Origin: Gemmatimonadota bacterium
GTDB lineage: Bacteria; Gemmatimonadota; Gemmatimonadetes; Gemmatimonadales; GWC2-71-9
DNA length: 64,000 nucleotides
Reading direction: 5' to 3'
Assembly: GCA_025357945.1 (NCBI GenBank)
Contig: JANYLJ010000034.1
Coordinates: 50,742-114,741 of the forward strand
Below, piece by piece: positions 36,113-45,912 of the stretch (within the stretch, counting starts at the first letter, position 1; the number at the start of each line of letters is the position of its first letter). The notes under the pieces were generated by a model. The model was not told where the DNA came from. It made no database searches and saw only the letters and a program-made list of their open reading frames with translations. The translations under genes were made by a program, and so were the position numbers.

Positions 36113-38371
36113 TCACTTGACGACCGTGAACCCGCGCTGCCGAACGACTTTCCCGCCGGTCGGTGTGGCCACCGTGACCTGGAGCAGGTAGTCGCCACCA
36201 CCGAGGCGACCGATGTCGATCTCGCGATGTACCTGGTCGGGCCGTTGTGCGGCCACCGCATTGAAGCCGAGCTGCAGCAACGGATCGGTGCGCCCCACCT
36301 TCAGCACGGCGAGCTGCGCGCGATAGGCGGTTCCCGGCGCGAGGCCGCCGACCTCGAAATAGAGCTGCATCGGTTCGCTGGCGCGGAAGCGGTGCAATGG
36401 ATTGATCCACGCGGTGTCCGCCGGACCGGTCCGCCACGGCAGCGGCACCGTCCGGACGCCCAGTGCCAGATCCGAGAGCTCGATCGCGGTGGTGGCCAAC
36501 GCGGCGACGCGCACCTGCTGCGGTCTGGTCACCAACCCGCGACTTTCGGTTTCGAGCGCGACCCGTACGGTGTAAATCCCGGGTGGCAGGTACATCGGCA
36601 GGCGGCCGAGCAGGTTGTCGTTCTCGGCAATGGCGGCGCTCGCAGCAAAGTTGCGCAGCGTATCCAGGGACGTCACCACCGCACCCGCCGCGTTGCGCAC
36701 GGCCACCCGCATCCGGATCGGATACACCACCCTGCCGGTCGACGGCGGTGCGTAGAGCGACGATCCCGGAATCGCGAACACCACTTGCATCTGGGTACCC
36801 GCTGCATCGGAGCCGACCGCCACGACGTCCACGTCCGCGGTGAGCGGCAGCTCGTAACCGAACTTCCAGCTGTCGGTCTGCAAGCCGATCGCGATGCTCT
36901 TGCGCCCGGCGGCGCGTTCTGCCAGCTGCATCTCCCGGGAACCGCGCTCGCCGGCGGCGAGCATCCTCGCGACGATGGGGCTCAGCTTCTGGCGAGAGTA
37001 GAGCATCTCCTGGGCAGCCTGCGCCGTCCACGCCGCGCCGTACGTGGCCAGCGTGGTGCCACCTTCGAGCCGCGCGCGCACGTCGCCCTGGCCGGTGCGC
37101 CGCGCCGCAGTACCAAGCCCCACGATGTCGAGCAGGCTTTCGTACATCCGATAACCCTGCGCGGAATCCGGTTGGGCAAAGTTGAACAACAGGTCACCCG
37201 CCGGACGGTGATACAGCCACGATTCGTTCGGCGGCATGCCGGCCATCGTGAGCGAGGTGCGATCATCCGGCTCGCCGTGGCGCACGTAGATCCGGCCGCG
37301 ATCGTCGAACCGCGATCCGGTGGGGCCGAACGCCTTCAGGGTGTCGTAGCGATGCCCGGGCGGCACCAGAGGATAGCGGTGGTGGGCGTAGTCGATACGG
37401 CGATAGTGCTCGCGCAGGCGCTCGGCACTGCCGTTGAATGCATCCGGGTCGCGCGTGTCCCAGAATCGCCGCGCCACGGCGACGCGCGATTCACCGCGTG
37501 CAGCATCGAAGTGCCGCAACGCCGAATCCGGCATGACGAGCGAGAGATCGCGAGAGTACATCGCCGCCGTCTCGCCGTCGGCGAGGGAGAGGCCGAGATA
37601 CCACTGAGCGACGCCGCTGATACGGCCGGCTGCGAGCTTGGTGCGCGCCATTTCCAGGAGCGCCGTCGCGTTGAAGCGATTGTGATTGAGCAGCGCCTGA
37701 AACGCGGCGATCGCGGAGTCCACATCGCCCACGTCGCGCTCGATCCGGCCTCGCAGCATCAGCACTGAGGAGTCGCGTCCCGCGGGCGCCCGGGCGACTT
37801 CGCGCAGCGCGAACAGCGCGCCGGTCAGGTGCGCAGAAATCCCCAGGTGCAAGGCGTTATCGCCGAGCTCGAATACGCCGTAGACAAACGAGGAGTCCAC
37901 GATGGCGCTCCGCGCCAGGTCGTGCGCCGGCGCCTGGAACACATCGCGGCCGAGTACCGCGAAAACGCCGCGCATCGCCGGCGGATAGGCATCGGCCGCG
38001 GCAAGTTCTGCGTTGCCGAGACCGTACCAGCCCAACGGCCACCTGGGCTGTAACCCCGTCGCCCATTCGAACTCGCCTTCGGCATCGCGGAAATGGCCGG
38101 CCCCATTGGTGAGTTCGGCGAGACGGAGGCCGAGGAACCCGAGACGGAGGTGGATCAGCGGGTTGTCGCGGTTCTTGCGGGCGCTGTCGATCGTGCGCGA
38201 CTCGAGGGCGACTAATTGTGTCGTATCGGCGGAGGACCTCAGCGAATCCCGCAGCCGGAACATGGCGGCACGATCCGGCGGCCGCTGTGCCGCGACCAGC
38301 CCGGGCGCCAACACAATCAGCAGCGCCAATATCCGCCACAGCAGGGGCACGACGCGTCGACCGGCCGTCAT
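36113..38371 (-). CDS. GWxTD-domain-like protein with N-terminal TPR-like region, copy 1
   Basis: RRFWDTRDPDAFNGSAERLREHYRRIDYAHHRY...SRFDDRGRIYVRHGEPDDR. Confidence 0.65.
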   Translation of the reverse strand: MTAGRRVVPLLWRILALLIVLAPGLVAAQRPPDRAAMFRLRDSLRSSADTTQLVALESRTIDSARKNRDNPLIHLRLGFLGLRLAELTNGAGHFRDAEGEFEWATGLQPRWPLGWYGLGNAELAAADAYPPAMRGVFAVLGRDVFQAPAHDLARSAIVDSSFVYGVFELGDNALHLGISAHLTGALFALREVARAPAGRDSSVLMLRGRIERDVGDVDSAIAAFQALLNHNRFNATALLEMARTKLAAGRISGVAQWYLGLSLADGETAAMYSRDLSLVMPDSALRHFDAARGESRVAVARRFWDTRDPDAFNGSAERLREHYRRIDYAHHRYPLVPPGHRYDTLKAFGPTGSRFDDRGRIYVRHGEPDDRTSLTMAGMPPNESWLYHRPAGDLLFNFAQPDSAQGYRMYESLLDIVGLGTAARRTGQGDVRARLEGGTTLATYGAAWTAQAAQEMLYSRQKLSPIVARMLAAGERGSREMQLAERAAGRKSIAIGLQTDSWKFGYELPLTADVDVVAVGSDAAGTQMQVVFAIPGSSLYAPPSTGRVVYPIRMRVAVRNAAGAVVTSLDTLRNFAASAAIAENDNLLGRLPMYLPPGIYTVRVALETESRGLVTRPQQVRVAALATTAIELSDLALGVRTVPLPWRTGPADTAWINPLHRFRASEPMQLYFEVGGLAPGTAYRAQLAVLKVGRTDPLLQLGFNAVAAQRPDQVHREIDIGRLGGGDYLLQVTVATPTGGKVVRQRGFTVVK

Positions 38372-40740
38372 CGCACCACTGTGAATTCCTGGGTTCGCGT
38401 CACCTTGGCCTCGGACCGCCGGGAAACGGTCACCTCAAGAACGTACCTCCCCGCCTTCGGCTTTTGGAGGGTGATCTCTCGCTGCACCAGCATCCGGTGG
38501 CCCGTCGCCCGCTGGCTGGTGGTGGCCTGGAACGGATCGCGGCCGCCACCGAACAGCTTGGCCAGCCAACGGAAAGGCGACGCCCCCCCCGGTTGCTTGA
38601 CGACCATCTCGATCTTGAAGGAGGAGTCGGGTACCAGGCCGTCCACCTCGAACGAGAGCTCGACTGGTTCGGCGGCGCGAAATTCGGCGACCGGATTGAC
38701 CCGGATCGTGTCACCCCGGTCCGAGATCCACCAGAGGGGTACACTCGCCGCGCCGAGCGCCAGGTCAGAAAGCCCGAGCGCGGGTCCGACCGGTGCCGGA
38801 ACCGTGACGGTGTCGCGGCCGCTGACGGCGCCGGCGCGATCGACCTCCAGCCCGACCCGCACGGTGAAGCGGCCCGGCGGCACCGGGACAGAGATGATTC
38901 CGAGCCGGTAGTTACGGGTCGCGATCGGCACCGCGGTGAGCGCCGGGCCGAGCGTGTCGACTACTGCGACCGCGGTACCGTCGAGCTCGAGGACCGACAC
39001 CCGCACCCGCGGCGCGATCCCGCCGTCGCCACCTCGCGCGGTTCGGGGCGCGGCCTCCGCCGCAATGCTGTAGGCGACCTGGAGCATGGAACTGACCGAA
39101 TCGCGGCCGGTCGCCAGGACCTGAACCTGCGCCGGCAGGTCGACCGCGTATCGCCGCTCCCAGCCGTCCGTGGTGGTTCCGACGCGAATGCTGCGGTTGC
39201 CGATGGCGCGCTCCTCGGTCCAGAGGCCGGCCGCAGCTCCCTTTCCGGAAGTGAGCATCTTCTGGTAAATCGGATTCAGTTCCAGGCGCGAGCGGAGAAT
39301 CGCCGCGGTCGTTTGTGAGAGTGCGGCGTCGCTCAGCCGCTGGCGCAGTTTCGCGGCGCTGTCCGCACTGATCGGGGCGCCGCGCGATCCCGGCAACAGC
39401 AACGGCCCGTCGGTGCCCTGGATGTTGCCCGAGTTCTCGAGCCGGACCGTGTTGGCATAGCCAACGATGTCGAGAACGCTTTGGACCAGGCGATAGTCGC
39501 TCACGCCTTCACGGGCGACGAAGTGAAAAAGCAGGTCGGCCGCACCGCTGCGGCGGTAGGCCCACGATTCGTTGAAGGGTATCCCGGGTTGTTCAAGCGA
39601 CACCCGGGCATCCGGATTCCCCTGGCGAATGTAGACGACGCCACGGTCGTCGAACTCGGCCACCGGCGGACGATATCGCTCGATGATGTCGTAGTGGCGG
39701 TGCGTCGACGCGAGTCGATAGTTGTGCCGTGCGACGTCGAGCCGCCGATAGTGCTCCGCGAGGCGCTCGCCCGGCGCATGCAGCTCGTCGCGATCGCGCA
39801 GGTCCCAGAATCGTCGCATGACATCGGCCCGTGCCGCGCCCTCCGCCGCATCGAACCGGCGCAACGCACTGTCGGCGAGCACGAAGCGGAGGTCGGCCCG
39901 ATAGAGGGCGACCGTGGCCGGATCGGCGCCAGCGAGCCCCTGATACCACGGCCCGGCACCGTTGCGACGGCCGACCTTGAAGCGCACCCTCGCCTGCTCC
40001 AACAGCGCCGCCGCGTCGTTCGGGCTGTGGGCTACCAGCGCATCCACCGCCGCAAGGGCCGAATCCGGACTGCCAACCTCTCGCTCGATGCGCGCCCGGG
40101 CGAGCTGCACCTCGGGGTCCCGCGCGGCAGCGGTACGCGCCGAGCGCCGCAGTGCGGCCAGCGCGACATCCAGCCGCAGGTTGACGCGCTGCCGGAGGGC
40201 GGTGTTACTCAGCTCCACCAGCCCGCGAACGAAGCTCGGGTCGACCTCGGCGCTCCTGGCGAAGTCGTTCGCTGAACGCGTCAGCGCGTCCCGGCCGAGA
40301 GCGGTCTGCAAGCCGCGCAGCACGGCGGACTCCGCGTCACCCACGCCGAGCTCGGCCAAGCCGAGACCGAACCAGCCGTACGGCCACTTCGGTTGCAGAT
40401 CGACAACCCACTGGAATTCAGACGCCGCGTTGCCGTAGTGCTTGCGACCGTTCAGGTCGCCGAGGCGCATGGCCAGGAAGCCGAGCCGCAAGTGCGCCAG
40501 CGCGCTGTCGCGCATCTCACGGCTGGCGTGCGCGATCATCTCCTTCTCGGCGGCAAGGAGCGCCGTGGAATCGCTGACCGCACCGATCGAGTCGCGGAAA
40601 GCCTCGATCTGTATGCGCTGGGCGGGCGATTGTGCCGACAGCGGCATCACGCCGACGACGAGGAACACGCCGACGTACCGCGCGCGCGCGCCGGTCCGTC
40701 TGCCACGCTGCACACTGCCGGGGGAGGATTCTGGCATCAA
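38368..40740 (-). CDS. GWxTD-domain-like protein with N-terminal TPR-like region, copy 2
   Basis: MRRFWDLRDRDELHAPGERLAEHYRRLDVARHNYRL...AEFDDRGVVYIRQGNPDAR; 4-bp overlap with copy 1. Confidence 0.65.
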   Translation of the reverse strand: MMPESSPGSVQRGRRTGARARYVGVFLVVGVMPLSAQSPAQRIQIEAFRDSIGAVSDSTALLAAEKEMIAHASREMRDSALAHLRLGFLAMRLGDLNGRKHYGNAASEFQWVVDLQPKWPYGWFGLGLAELGVGDAESAVLRGLQTALGRDALTRSANDFARSAEVDPSFVRGLVELSNTALRQRVNLRLDVALAALRRSARTAAARDPEVQLARARIEREVGSPDSALAAVDALVAHSPNDAAALLEQARVRFKVGRRNGAGPWYQGLAGADPATVALYRADLRFVLADSALRRFDAAEGAARADVMRRFWDLRDRDELHAPGERLAEHYRRLDVARHNYRLASTHRHYDIIERYRPPVAEFDDRGVVYIRQGNPDARVSLEQPGIPFNESWAYRRSGAADLLFHFVAREGVSDYRLVQSVLDIVGYANTVRLENSGNIQGTDGPLLLPGSRGAPISADSAAKLRQRLSDAALSQTTAAILRSRLELNPIYQKMLTSGKGAAAGLWTEERAIGNRSIRVGTTTDGWERRYAVDLPAQVQVLATGRDSVSSMLQVAYSIAAEAAPRTARGGDGGIAPRVRVSVLELDGTAVAVVDTLGPALTAVPIATRNYRLGIISVPVPPGRFTVRVGLEVDRAGAVSGRDTVTVPAPVGPALGLSDLALGAASVPLWWISDRGDTIRVNPVAEFRAAEPVELSFEVDGLVPDSSFKIEMVVKQPGGASPFRWLAKLFGGGRDPFQATTSQRATGHRMLVQREITLQKPKAGRYVLEVTVSRRSEAKVTRTQEFTVVR

Positions 40741-40805
40741 TCCAATCTACGTCACTCGACATCCCGTGACCGATTGGCGGCACGGTGCCCTGCCTGCCCC
40801 GTCCG

Positions 40806-42716
40806 CTACGGTCGGCCCTGGTTCGAGCGCGCCACATCCCGCAGGAACGCCGCGATCCCCTCGACGACACCGGCCGCGTAGCGACGCTGCCCTGCCGGCG
40901 TTCGCAGTGCGGCCTCCTGCTCCGGCACCATCATGAAGAGACCCTCGGTGAGGATCGCGGGGTACCAGGTCGGCCGCGTCAAAGCGAGGTCGCCGCGGGC
41001 GACGCCGAGATCGCGCAGCCCGAGGTTGGCGACGAGACGTACCTGCACGGCGCGGGCAAGTGCAAGGGCCTGGGGATGGTTGAAGAAGGTGCTCGTGCCG
41101 CTGTTCAAGAATGGATTCACGCCGTCGGGGAGGGCGTTGTTGTGGATCGAGATCAGCAGTTCGGCGTCGACGGAATCGGCGAGGGCGGCGCGCGGCCAGA
41201 GCTCCACGTCGTGGGGGCCGCTCCGCGTCATGGTGACCGTCGCCCCGGCAGCGACCAGTCGCTCGCGCACGATGTGGGCGATATTCAGATTCGCTTCCGG
41301 TTCACAGAGCCCGGTCGGTCCGCAGGCACCGCCTGGCGGGTGGCCGGGGTCGATCACGATTCGCCGCCGACGCAGTGGATGAGCGGGATCCACCGCAGGC
41401 GGCGGGCGAAAGTCGAAGACGAGGTCGGTGCCGTCCACCCGTACGCGCCAACCCCAAAGTGGCCGATCAAAGGTCACCGCGACCACGACGCGGTCTGCCG
41501 CCTCTTGTTTCCAGGTCAGCGACCGCACGAAGCGCTGGTTCGCGCCGTACCTTGTCCAGTTGGCGTCGGACACGGCGTCGAAAATCGTGATCGTCACGCC
41601 GCGATCTGTTGCATCGACGCTGAGTGGGGCGGGGCGAGTGAGCGGAATGCGCAGGTTCACCCGGTCACTCTCGGCGGTGAGCGTGGGCGATCCCATGATC
41701 GCGTGCCGCGCATCGTCCGGGGCCGCGGCGCGATGCACGTCCGCCGCGGGCACCCAGGCGATGACGTCGTGCGACAACCGCAGGCGGACCTGGTCGCCCA
41801 AGCGCATGTCGGCGTGCGTTCGCGTCCCTTGCGGCAGGAACCAGGTGTAGGTGCCCGTCGGGAAGGTGCGCCCGATTGTGATGCGATCGGTACCGCCCTG
41901 CCGCTGCGGATCGTCGTCGAGTACGATTGCCGTTGGCGGTTCCGATAGCCGGGTGACCGCGAGCGGCCACGGAATCCGGGTCGTGTCACCACCGACCGCG
42001 ATCTCGAGGATCGGTCCGACGGCGACCGACCCGTTCGGCACAGCCGACTCCCATCCCCCGGCGACCGGATTGAGATCGGTACGCAACACGGCGACATACC
42101 GATCACCGGGCGTCGGGCGATGCAGGTTGCGCTCATCGCGGTCGAAGGCACGGACACCTTCGGGCGGTGCATCGGCGATCGAGTCGGCGGCGAAGCGCAA
42201 GACCTCGCCACCTGGAAGGAGCATCCGAATCGAGGCACCTGGCGCCGCCCGCACGGTGAGCGGCAATGGCTCACCGGTTGGCAGCCGGACATCGCCCACC
42301 GGAACCAGCGATCGCCGGTCGACCCAGGCGCCGCTCTGGCGGACCCAGCCGGCGCGGGTAAGGCGGAGCAGCGAGGCGGTGCTGTCCTGACCGCGACGCG
42401 CGGTGAGGACCACCACCAGGCTCGAGTCATGCGGCAGCGACACCCAAGCGAGCCAGGCGCCATTCGGGGCGACCGGGACGGCCTGACCGGCGATCGTCAA
42501 CGTGGCATCCCCGTCACCCACACTGCCGAAAATGAAGGTTGAATCGCCGAACTCGACGGTACTGCCGGGCGCCGGATACGCCACCACGATCTTCAGCGGC
42601 CCGTGCCTGAGCGGCACCCGCGGCAGTCCCGCACCAGTCCGCTGCGCCCGGGCGTTCGCCGTGAGGCCGGAGACCAGGACCACCGCGGCCACCGTAAGCC
42701 GCTTGATTGTCGTCAC
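40806..42716 (-). CDS. N-acetylmuramoyl-L-alanine amidase (Amidase_3)
   Basis: RRIVIDPGHPPGGACGPTGLCEPEANLNIAHIVRERL...VTMTRSG...ADSVDAELLISIHNNALPDGVNPF...AILTEGLFMMVPEQEAAL. Confidence 0.88.
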   Translation of the reverse strand: MTTIKRLTVAAVVLVSGLTANARAQRTGAGLPRVPLRHGPLKIVVAYPAPGSTVEFGDSTFIFGSVGDGDATLTIAGQAVPVAPNGAWLAWVSLPHDSSLVVVLTARRGQDSTASLLRLTRAGWVRQSGAWVDRRSLVPVGDVRLPTGEPLPLTVRAAPGASIRMLLPGGEVLRFAADSIADAPPEGVRAFDRDERNLHRPTPGDRYVAVLRTDLNPVAGGWESAVPNGSVAVGPILEIAVGGDTTRIPWPLAVTRLSEPPTAIVLDDDPQRQGGTDRITIGRTFPTGTYTWFLPQGTRTHADMRLGDQVRLRLSHDVIAWVPAADVHRAAAPDDARHAIMGSPTLTAESDRVNLRIPLTRPAPLSVDATDRGVTITIFDAVSDANWTRYGANQRFVRSLTWKQEAADRVVVAVTFDRPLWGWRVRVDGTDLVFDFRPPPAVDPAHPLRRRRIVIDPGHPPGGACGPTGLCEPEANLNIAHIVRERLVAAGATVTMTRSGPHDVELWPRAALADSVDAELLISIHNNALPDGVNPFLNSGTSTFFNHPQALALARAVQVRLVANLGLRDLGVARGDLALTRPTWYPAILTEGLFMMVPEQEAALRTPAGQRRYAAGVVEGIAAFLRDVARSNQGRP

Positions 42717-42767
42717 TTAGAGTCCATTCGAGTTGCCGCCCCCCGGCGGCGTTCCTATCTTCCCGTA

Positions 42768-43829
42768 TTGTCGGATGCCATCTCGATCCGGAGTCTGGCC
42801 ACGCCGCAGATCCACGCCACGTCCTATGCCCTGACCGATCGCGGTCGCATGCGGGACCATAATGAGGACACCTTCCTCGTCGGCGACCTGAGCGCCGGCG
42901 CCGCGGTGCGCGAGTCGCGGTCGCAAGACCTGACGCTCGGCGAGCGGGGCGCGCTCTATCTCGTGGCCGACGGCATGGGTGGTGCCGCCGCCGGTGAGGT
43001 GGCCAGCGAAATGGCGGCCACGGAGATCCACCGCTACCTGATCGACACCTGGCGCAGCGATGCCAGGATGTCCGAGTTCAAGTTCACCAACCGTCTCCGT
43101 GAATCGGTCGAACTCGCCAACCTCCAGATTCACAATTATGCCCGTGAACACCCGGAGGTGCGCGGGATGGGCACCACGGCCACCGTGGCCGCGATCTGGC
43201 GCGATCGCCTCTTCATCGCCCAGATCGGCGACTCGCGCGGTTACCTGGTGCGCGCCGGCGAGGCCCGCCAGCTCACCCGGGATCAATCCCTCACCCAACG
43301 GCTCGTCGATGTGGGTGAGCTCACGGAGGAGGAGGCCGAGACGAGCGAGCGGCGCAACATCATCCTGCAGGCGCTCGGTCCCGACCCGCTGGTCAAGGTG
43401 GACCTCAGCTGGCAACCGTTGCAACGGGGCGACGTGCTGATCATCTGCAGCGACGGCCTGTCGGGCCTCGTCCGTCGCGACGAGATCGCAAAGGCGGTGC
43501 TCGAAGAGCCGGATGTCGCGAGCGTTTGCAGCCGTCTCGTGGCGCTTGCCAATGAGCGCGGCGGACCGGACAATATCACGGTCGTTGCGGTGCGATTCGA
43601 CGGCGATGGCCTCCCCGCACTGGCGAGTGGCGAACCCGGCTATCACGAGCTGGTCTCCTCCGTCGAACGTCCGGGGCTGCAACCGACGGCGGAGATCCCC
43701 GCCGTCTACCGCGCGGTGCCGGTTCCGCCGGTGGCCGCCGCTCGCCGGGGTTCGCGCACCGGCGCGACCCTGATCGCGCTCGCCGTTGCGATGGGGATTC
43801 TCGCCCTCGCCTTCTTCCTCGCCCGCTAG
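42768..43829 (+). CDS. PP2C-family serine/threonine phosphatase with C-terminal TM helix
   Basis: LTDRGRMRDHNEDTFLV; LYLVADGMGGAAAGEVAS; GMGTTATVAAIW; IAQIGDSRGYLVR; LIICSDGLSGLV; GGPDNITVVAVR. Confidence 0.93.
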   Translation: MSDAISIRSLATPQIHATSYALTDRGRMRDHNEDTFLVGDLSAGAAVRESRSQDLTLGERGALYLVADGMGGAAAGEVASEMAATEIHRYLIDTWRSDARMSEFKFTNRLRESVELANLQIHNYAREHPEVRGMGTTATVAAIWRDRLFIAQIGDSRGYLVRAGEARQLTRDQSLTQRLVDVGELTEEEAETSERRNIILQALGPDPLVKVDLSWQPLQRGDVLIICSDGLSGLVRRDEIAKAVLEEPDVASVCSRLVALANERGGPDNITVVAVRFDGDGLPALASGEPGYHELVSSVERPGLQPTAEIPAVYRAVPVPPVAAARRGSRTGATLIALAVAMGILALAFFLAR

Positions 43830-44935
43830 GCCGGCGTCACCGACCCCAGGACGCGCGCGCCCGCAGCACCTGTCGCGCTCGGCACGTTCCCTGGCTGGCC
43901 GTGGAGCGTGAGCCAACCGAGCAGCGCGAACGCCACCGCTTCCTTGGCATCGGCCGCGAAAAACAGATCGTCGAAGAGCTTGAGCTGCATGCCGAGTGGC
44001 GCGAGTCGCTCCGCCAGGTCACTCATCAATACCGGGTGATGGGTGCCGCCGCCCGCCGCAACGATTTCTGGCGTGGGAGGAAGGCGCGCTTCGCAGAACT
44101 GCGCGATCGCCTCGACGGTGAGCGCAACCGCCGTCCGCACACCGTCGGGGCCGGGAACCCGATGGTGCAACGCTTCGGCGTACCGCTGGCCGAACGCCTC
44201 GCGCCCGGTGCTGCGAGGCGGCGGCGACGCGAAGAACTCGTGCTGCAGCAACTCACGAACCACGTCGTCGTGCACGACACCCTGTGCCGCCAGCCGCGCG
44301 TTCTCGTCGAACCTCAGGGCGGGATCGACCAGTCGCGCGATCGCGTCGACGATCGCCATCCCCGGGCCGGTGTCGGCCGCGATCACGGTGTCGAGATCGG
44401 CGCGACGGCGCACCCAGGTGACGTTCGCCATGCCGCCGACGTTGAGGAGAATCCGCGGATGATCGGTCGCCCCGAAGCAAAGTGCGTCGGCCACGGGCAC
44501 CAACGGGGCGCCCTGGCCGCCCGCCGCGACGTCGCGCGCCCGGAAGTTGTGGACCACGCGCACGCCGAATCGCTCGGCGAGAATCGCCGGCTCGCCAAGT
44601 TGCAGGCTCACCACCGGTGGTTGGTGCCACATGGTCTGCCCGGGAAACGCAATTCCGGCGAGGGCGTCAGCCCGCACATGCGACAGCTCGAGGGCCACCT
44701 CGACGGCATCGACCGCCCAACCGGCGAGGGCGGTGTGCAGTCGTGCCGCCTCCGCGATGCCCGCACCGGCAAGCACCGCCTCGATCTGCCGGCGTTCAGC
44801 GGTACTGTATGGCCGATGCGCGAAGCCAACGAGTTCGACGTTCGTCGGCCCGCGCACGTTCACGACCGCCGCATCCATGCCGTCGAGCGACGTGCCAGAC
44901 ATCAGTCCGACGATCACCATCGGTGCTTCACTCAC
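43826..44935 (-). CDS. anmK: Anhydro-N-acetylmuramic acid kinase
   Basis: VIVGLMSGTSLDGMDAAVV; PGQTMWHQPP; LLNVGGMANVTWV; DTGPGMAIVDAI. Confidence 0.93.
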   Translation of the reverse strand: MSEAPMVIVGLMSGTSLDGMDAAVVNVRGPTNVELVGFAHRPYSTAERRQIEAVLAGAGIAEAARLHTALAGWAVDAVEVALELSHVRADALAGIAFPGQTMWHQPPVVSLQLGEPAILAERFGVRVVHNFRARDVAAGGQGAPLVPVADALCFGATDHPRILLNVGGMANVTWVRRRADLDTVIAADTGPGMAIVDAIARLVDPALRFDENARLAAQGVVHDDVVRELLQHEFFASPPPRSTGREAFGQRYAEALHHRVPGPDGVRTAVALTVEAIAQFCEARLPPTPEIVAAGGGTHHPVLMSDLAERLAPLGMQLKLFDDLFFAADAKEAVAFALLGWLTLHGQPGNVPSATGAAGARVLGSVTPA

Positions 44936-45861
44936 GAGCCGTCCCCGACCGGCAATGGCGGTCCGACGATGGCGCGAAGCCGTCGATCGACCTCGGCCAG
45001 TCGCGCTTCAGCCGCCGCCAACCCGATCTCGTCGTGCAGCATCACGATCGCCGTGCGCACGCTGCCGCGAGCATCTGCCACCGCCGTGCGCGCGATCTCG
45101 CGCGTCACGCCGAGCACGTCCATCACAATGCGCTCGCCGCGATCGCGCAACTTTGCGTTGGTCGCCTGCAGATCCACCATCAGGTTGCCGTAGGTCTTGC
45201 CGAGCCGGATCATGGCGCCGGTCGTCAGGATGTTCAACACCAGCTTGGTCGCCGTGCCGGCCTTGAGGCGCGTCGACCCAGTCACCAGCTCCGGGCCAAC
45301 GTCGACATGAATCACGACATCGCACTGATCGCGGACAGTGTTCGCCGGCGGCGCGCAGGTGAGAAACACGGTGCCCGCGCCGACGTCGCGGGCCTGTTGC
45401 AACGCACCGTGCACAAACGGCGTCGCACCACTCGCCGCGATCCCCACGACGATGTCGGCCGCGTGGACACCGCGCTCGGAGAGCGCCATGGCACCAGCCG
45501 CCGCGCTGTCTTCGGCGCCCTCGATCGAACGAGTCAGCGCGGCGAGTCCGCCCGCGATGATCCCTTGCACCATCTCCGGTGCCGTGCCGAATGTGGGCGG
45601 GCACTCCGAGGCGTCGAGCACGCCGAGCCGACCGGAGGTGCCGGCGCCGACGTAGAAGAGCCGTCCGCGGTGCCGAAACGCGGCCTCGATCAGCGCGACC
45701 GCACTGGCGATCGCGTCGCGCGCGCGGCCAACGGCGGCCGGTACTGTGCTGTCTTCGGCGACGAACAGCTCGACCAGCTGGAGCGGGTCGTAGGCGTCGA
45801 TATCGACTGAGCGGGGATTCCGGCGTTCGGTGGCGCGAAGGGGATCTGCTGGCGATGTCAT
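44932..45861 (-). CDS. murQ: N-acetylmuramic acid 6-phosphate etherase
   Basis: RLFYVGAGTSGRLGVLDASECPPTFGT; MVQGIIAGG; LKAGTATKLVLNILTTGAMIRLGKTYGNLMVDLQATNAKL. Confidence 0.95.
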   Translation of the reverse strand: MTSPADPLRATERRNPRSVDIDAYDPLQLVELFVAEDSTVPAAVGRARDAIASAVALIEAAFRHRGRLFYVGAGTSGRLGVLDASECPPTFGTAPEMVQGIIAGGLAALTRSIEGAEDSAAAGAMALSERGVHAADIVVGIAASGATPFVHGALQQARDVGAGTVFLTCAPPANTVRDQCDVVIHVDVGPELVTGSTRLKAGTATKLVLNILTTGAMIRLGKTYGNLMVDLQATNAKLRDRGERIVMDVLGVTREIARTAVADARGSVRTAIVMLHDEIGLAAAEARLAEVDRRLRAIVGPPLPVGDGS

Positions 45862-45912
45862 GGGCGGGGATTAAGTTACCGTCTCTTCCCTCTCGCCGCA
45901 TCCGAGGTCGCC

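Noticed and set aside
42768-45861. PP2C plus anmK-murQ as a novel linked system
   Set aside because: anmK-murQ is a normal peptidoglycan recycling pair; the convergent PP2C gene overlaps anmK by only 4 bp, with no further link visible.
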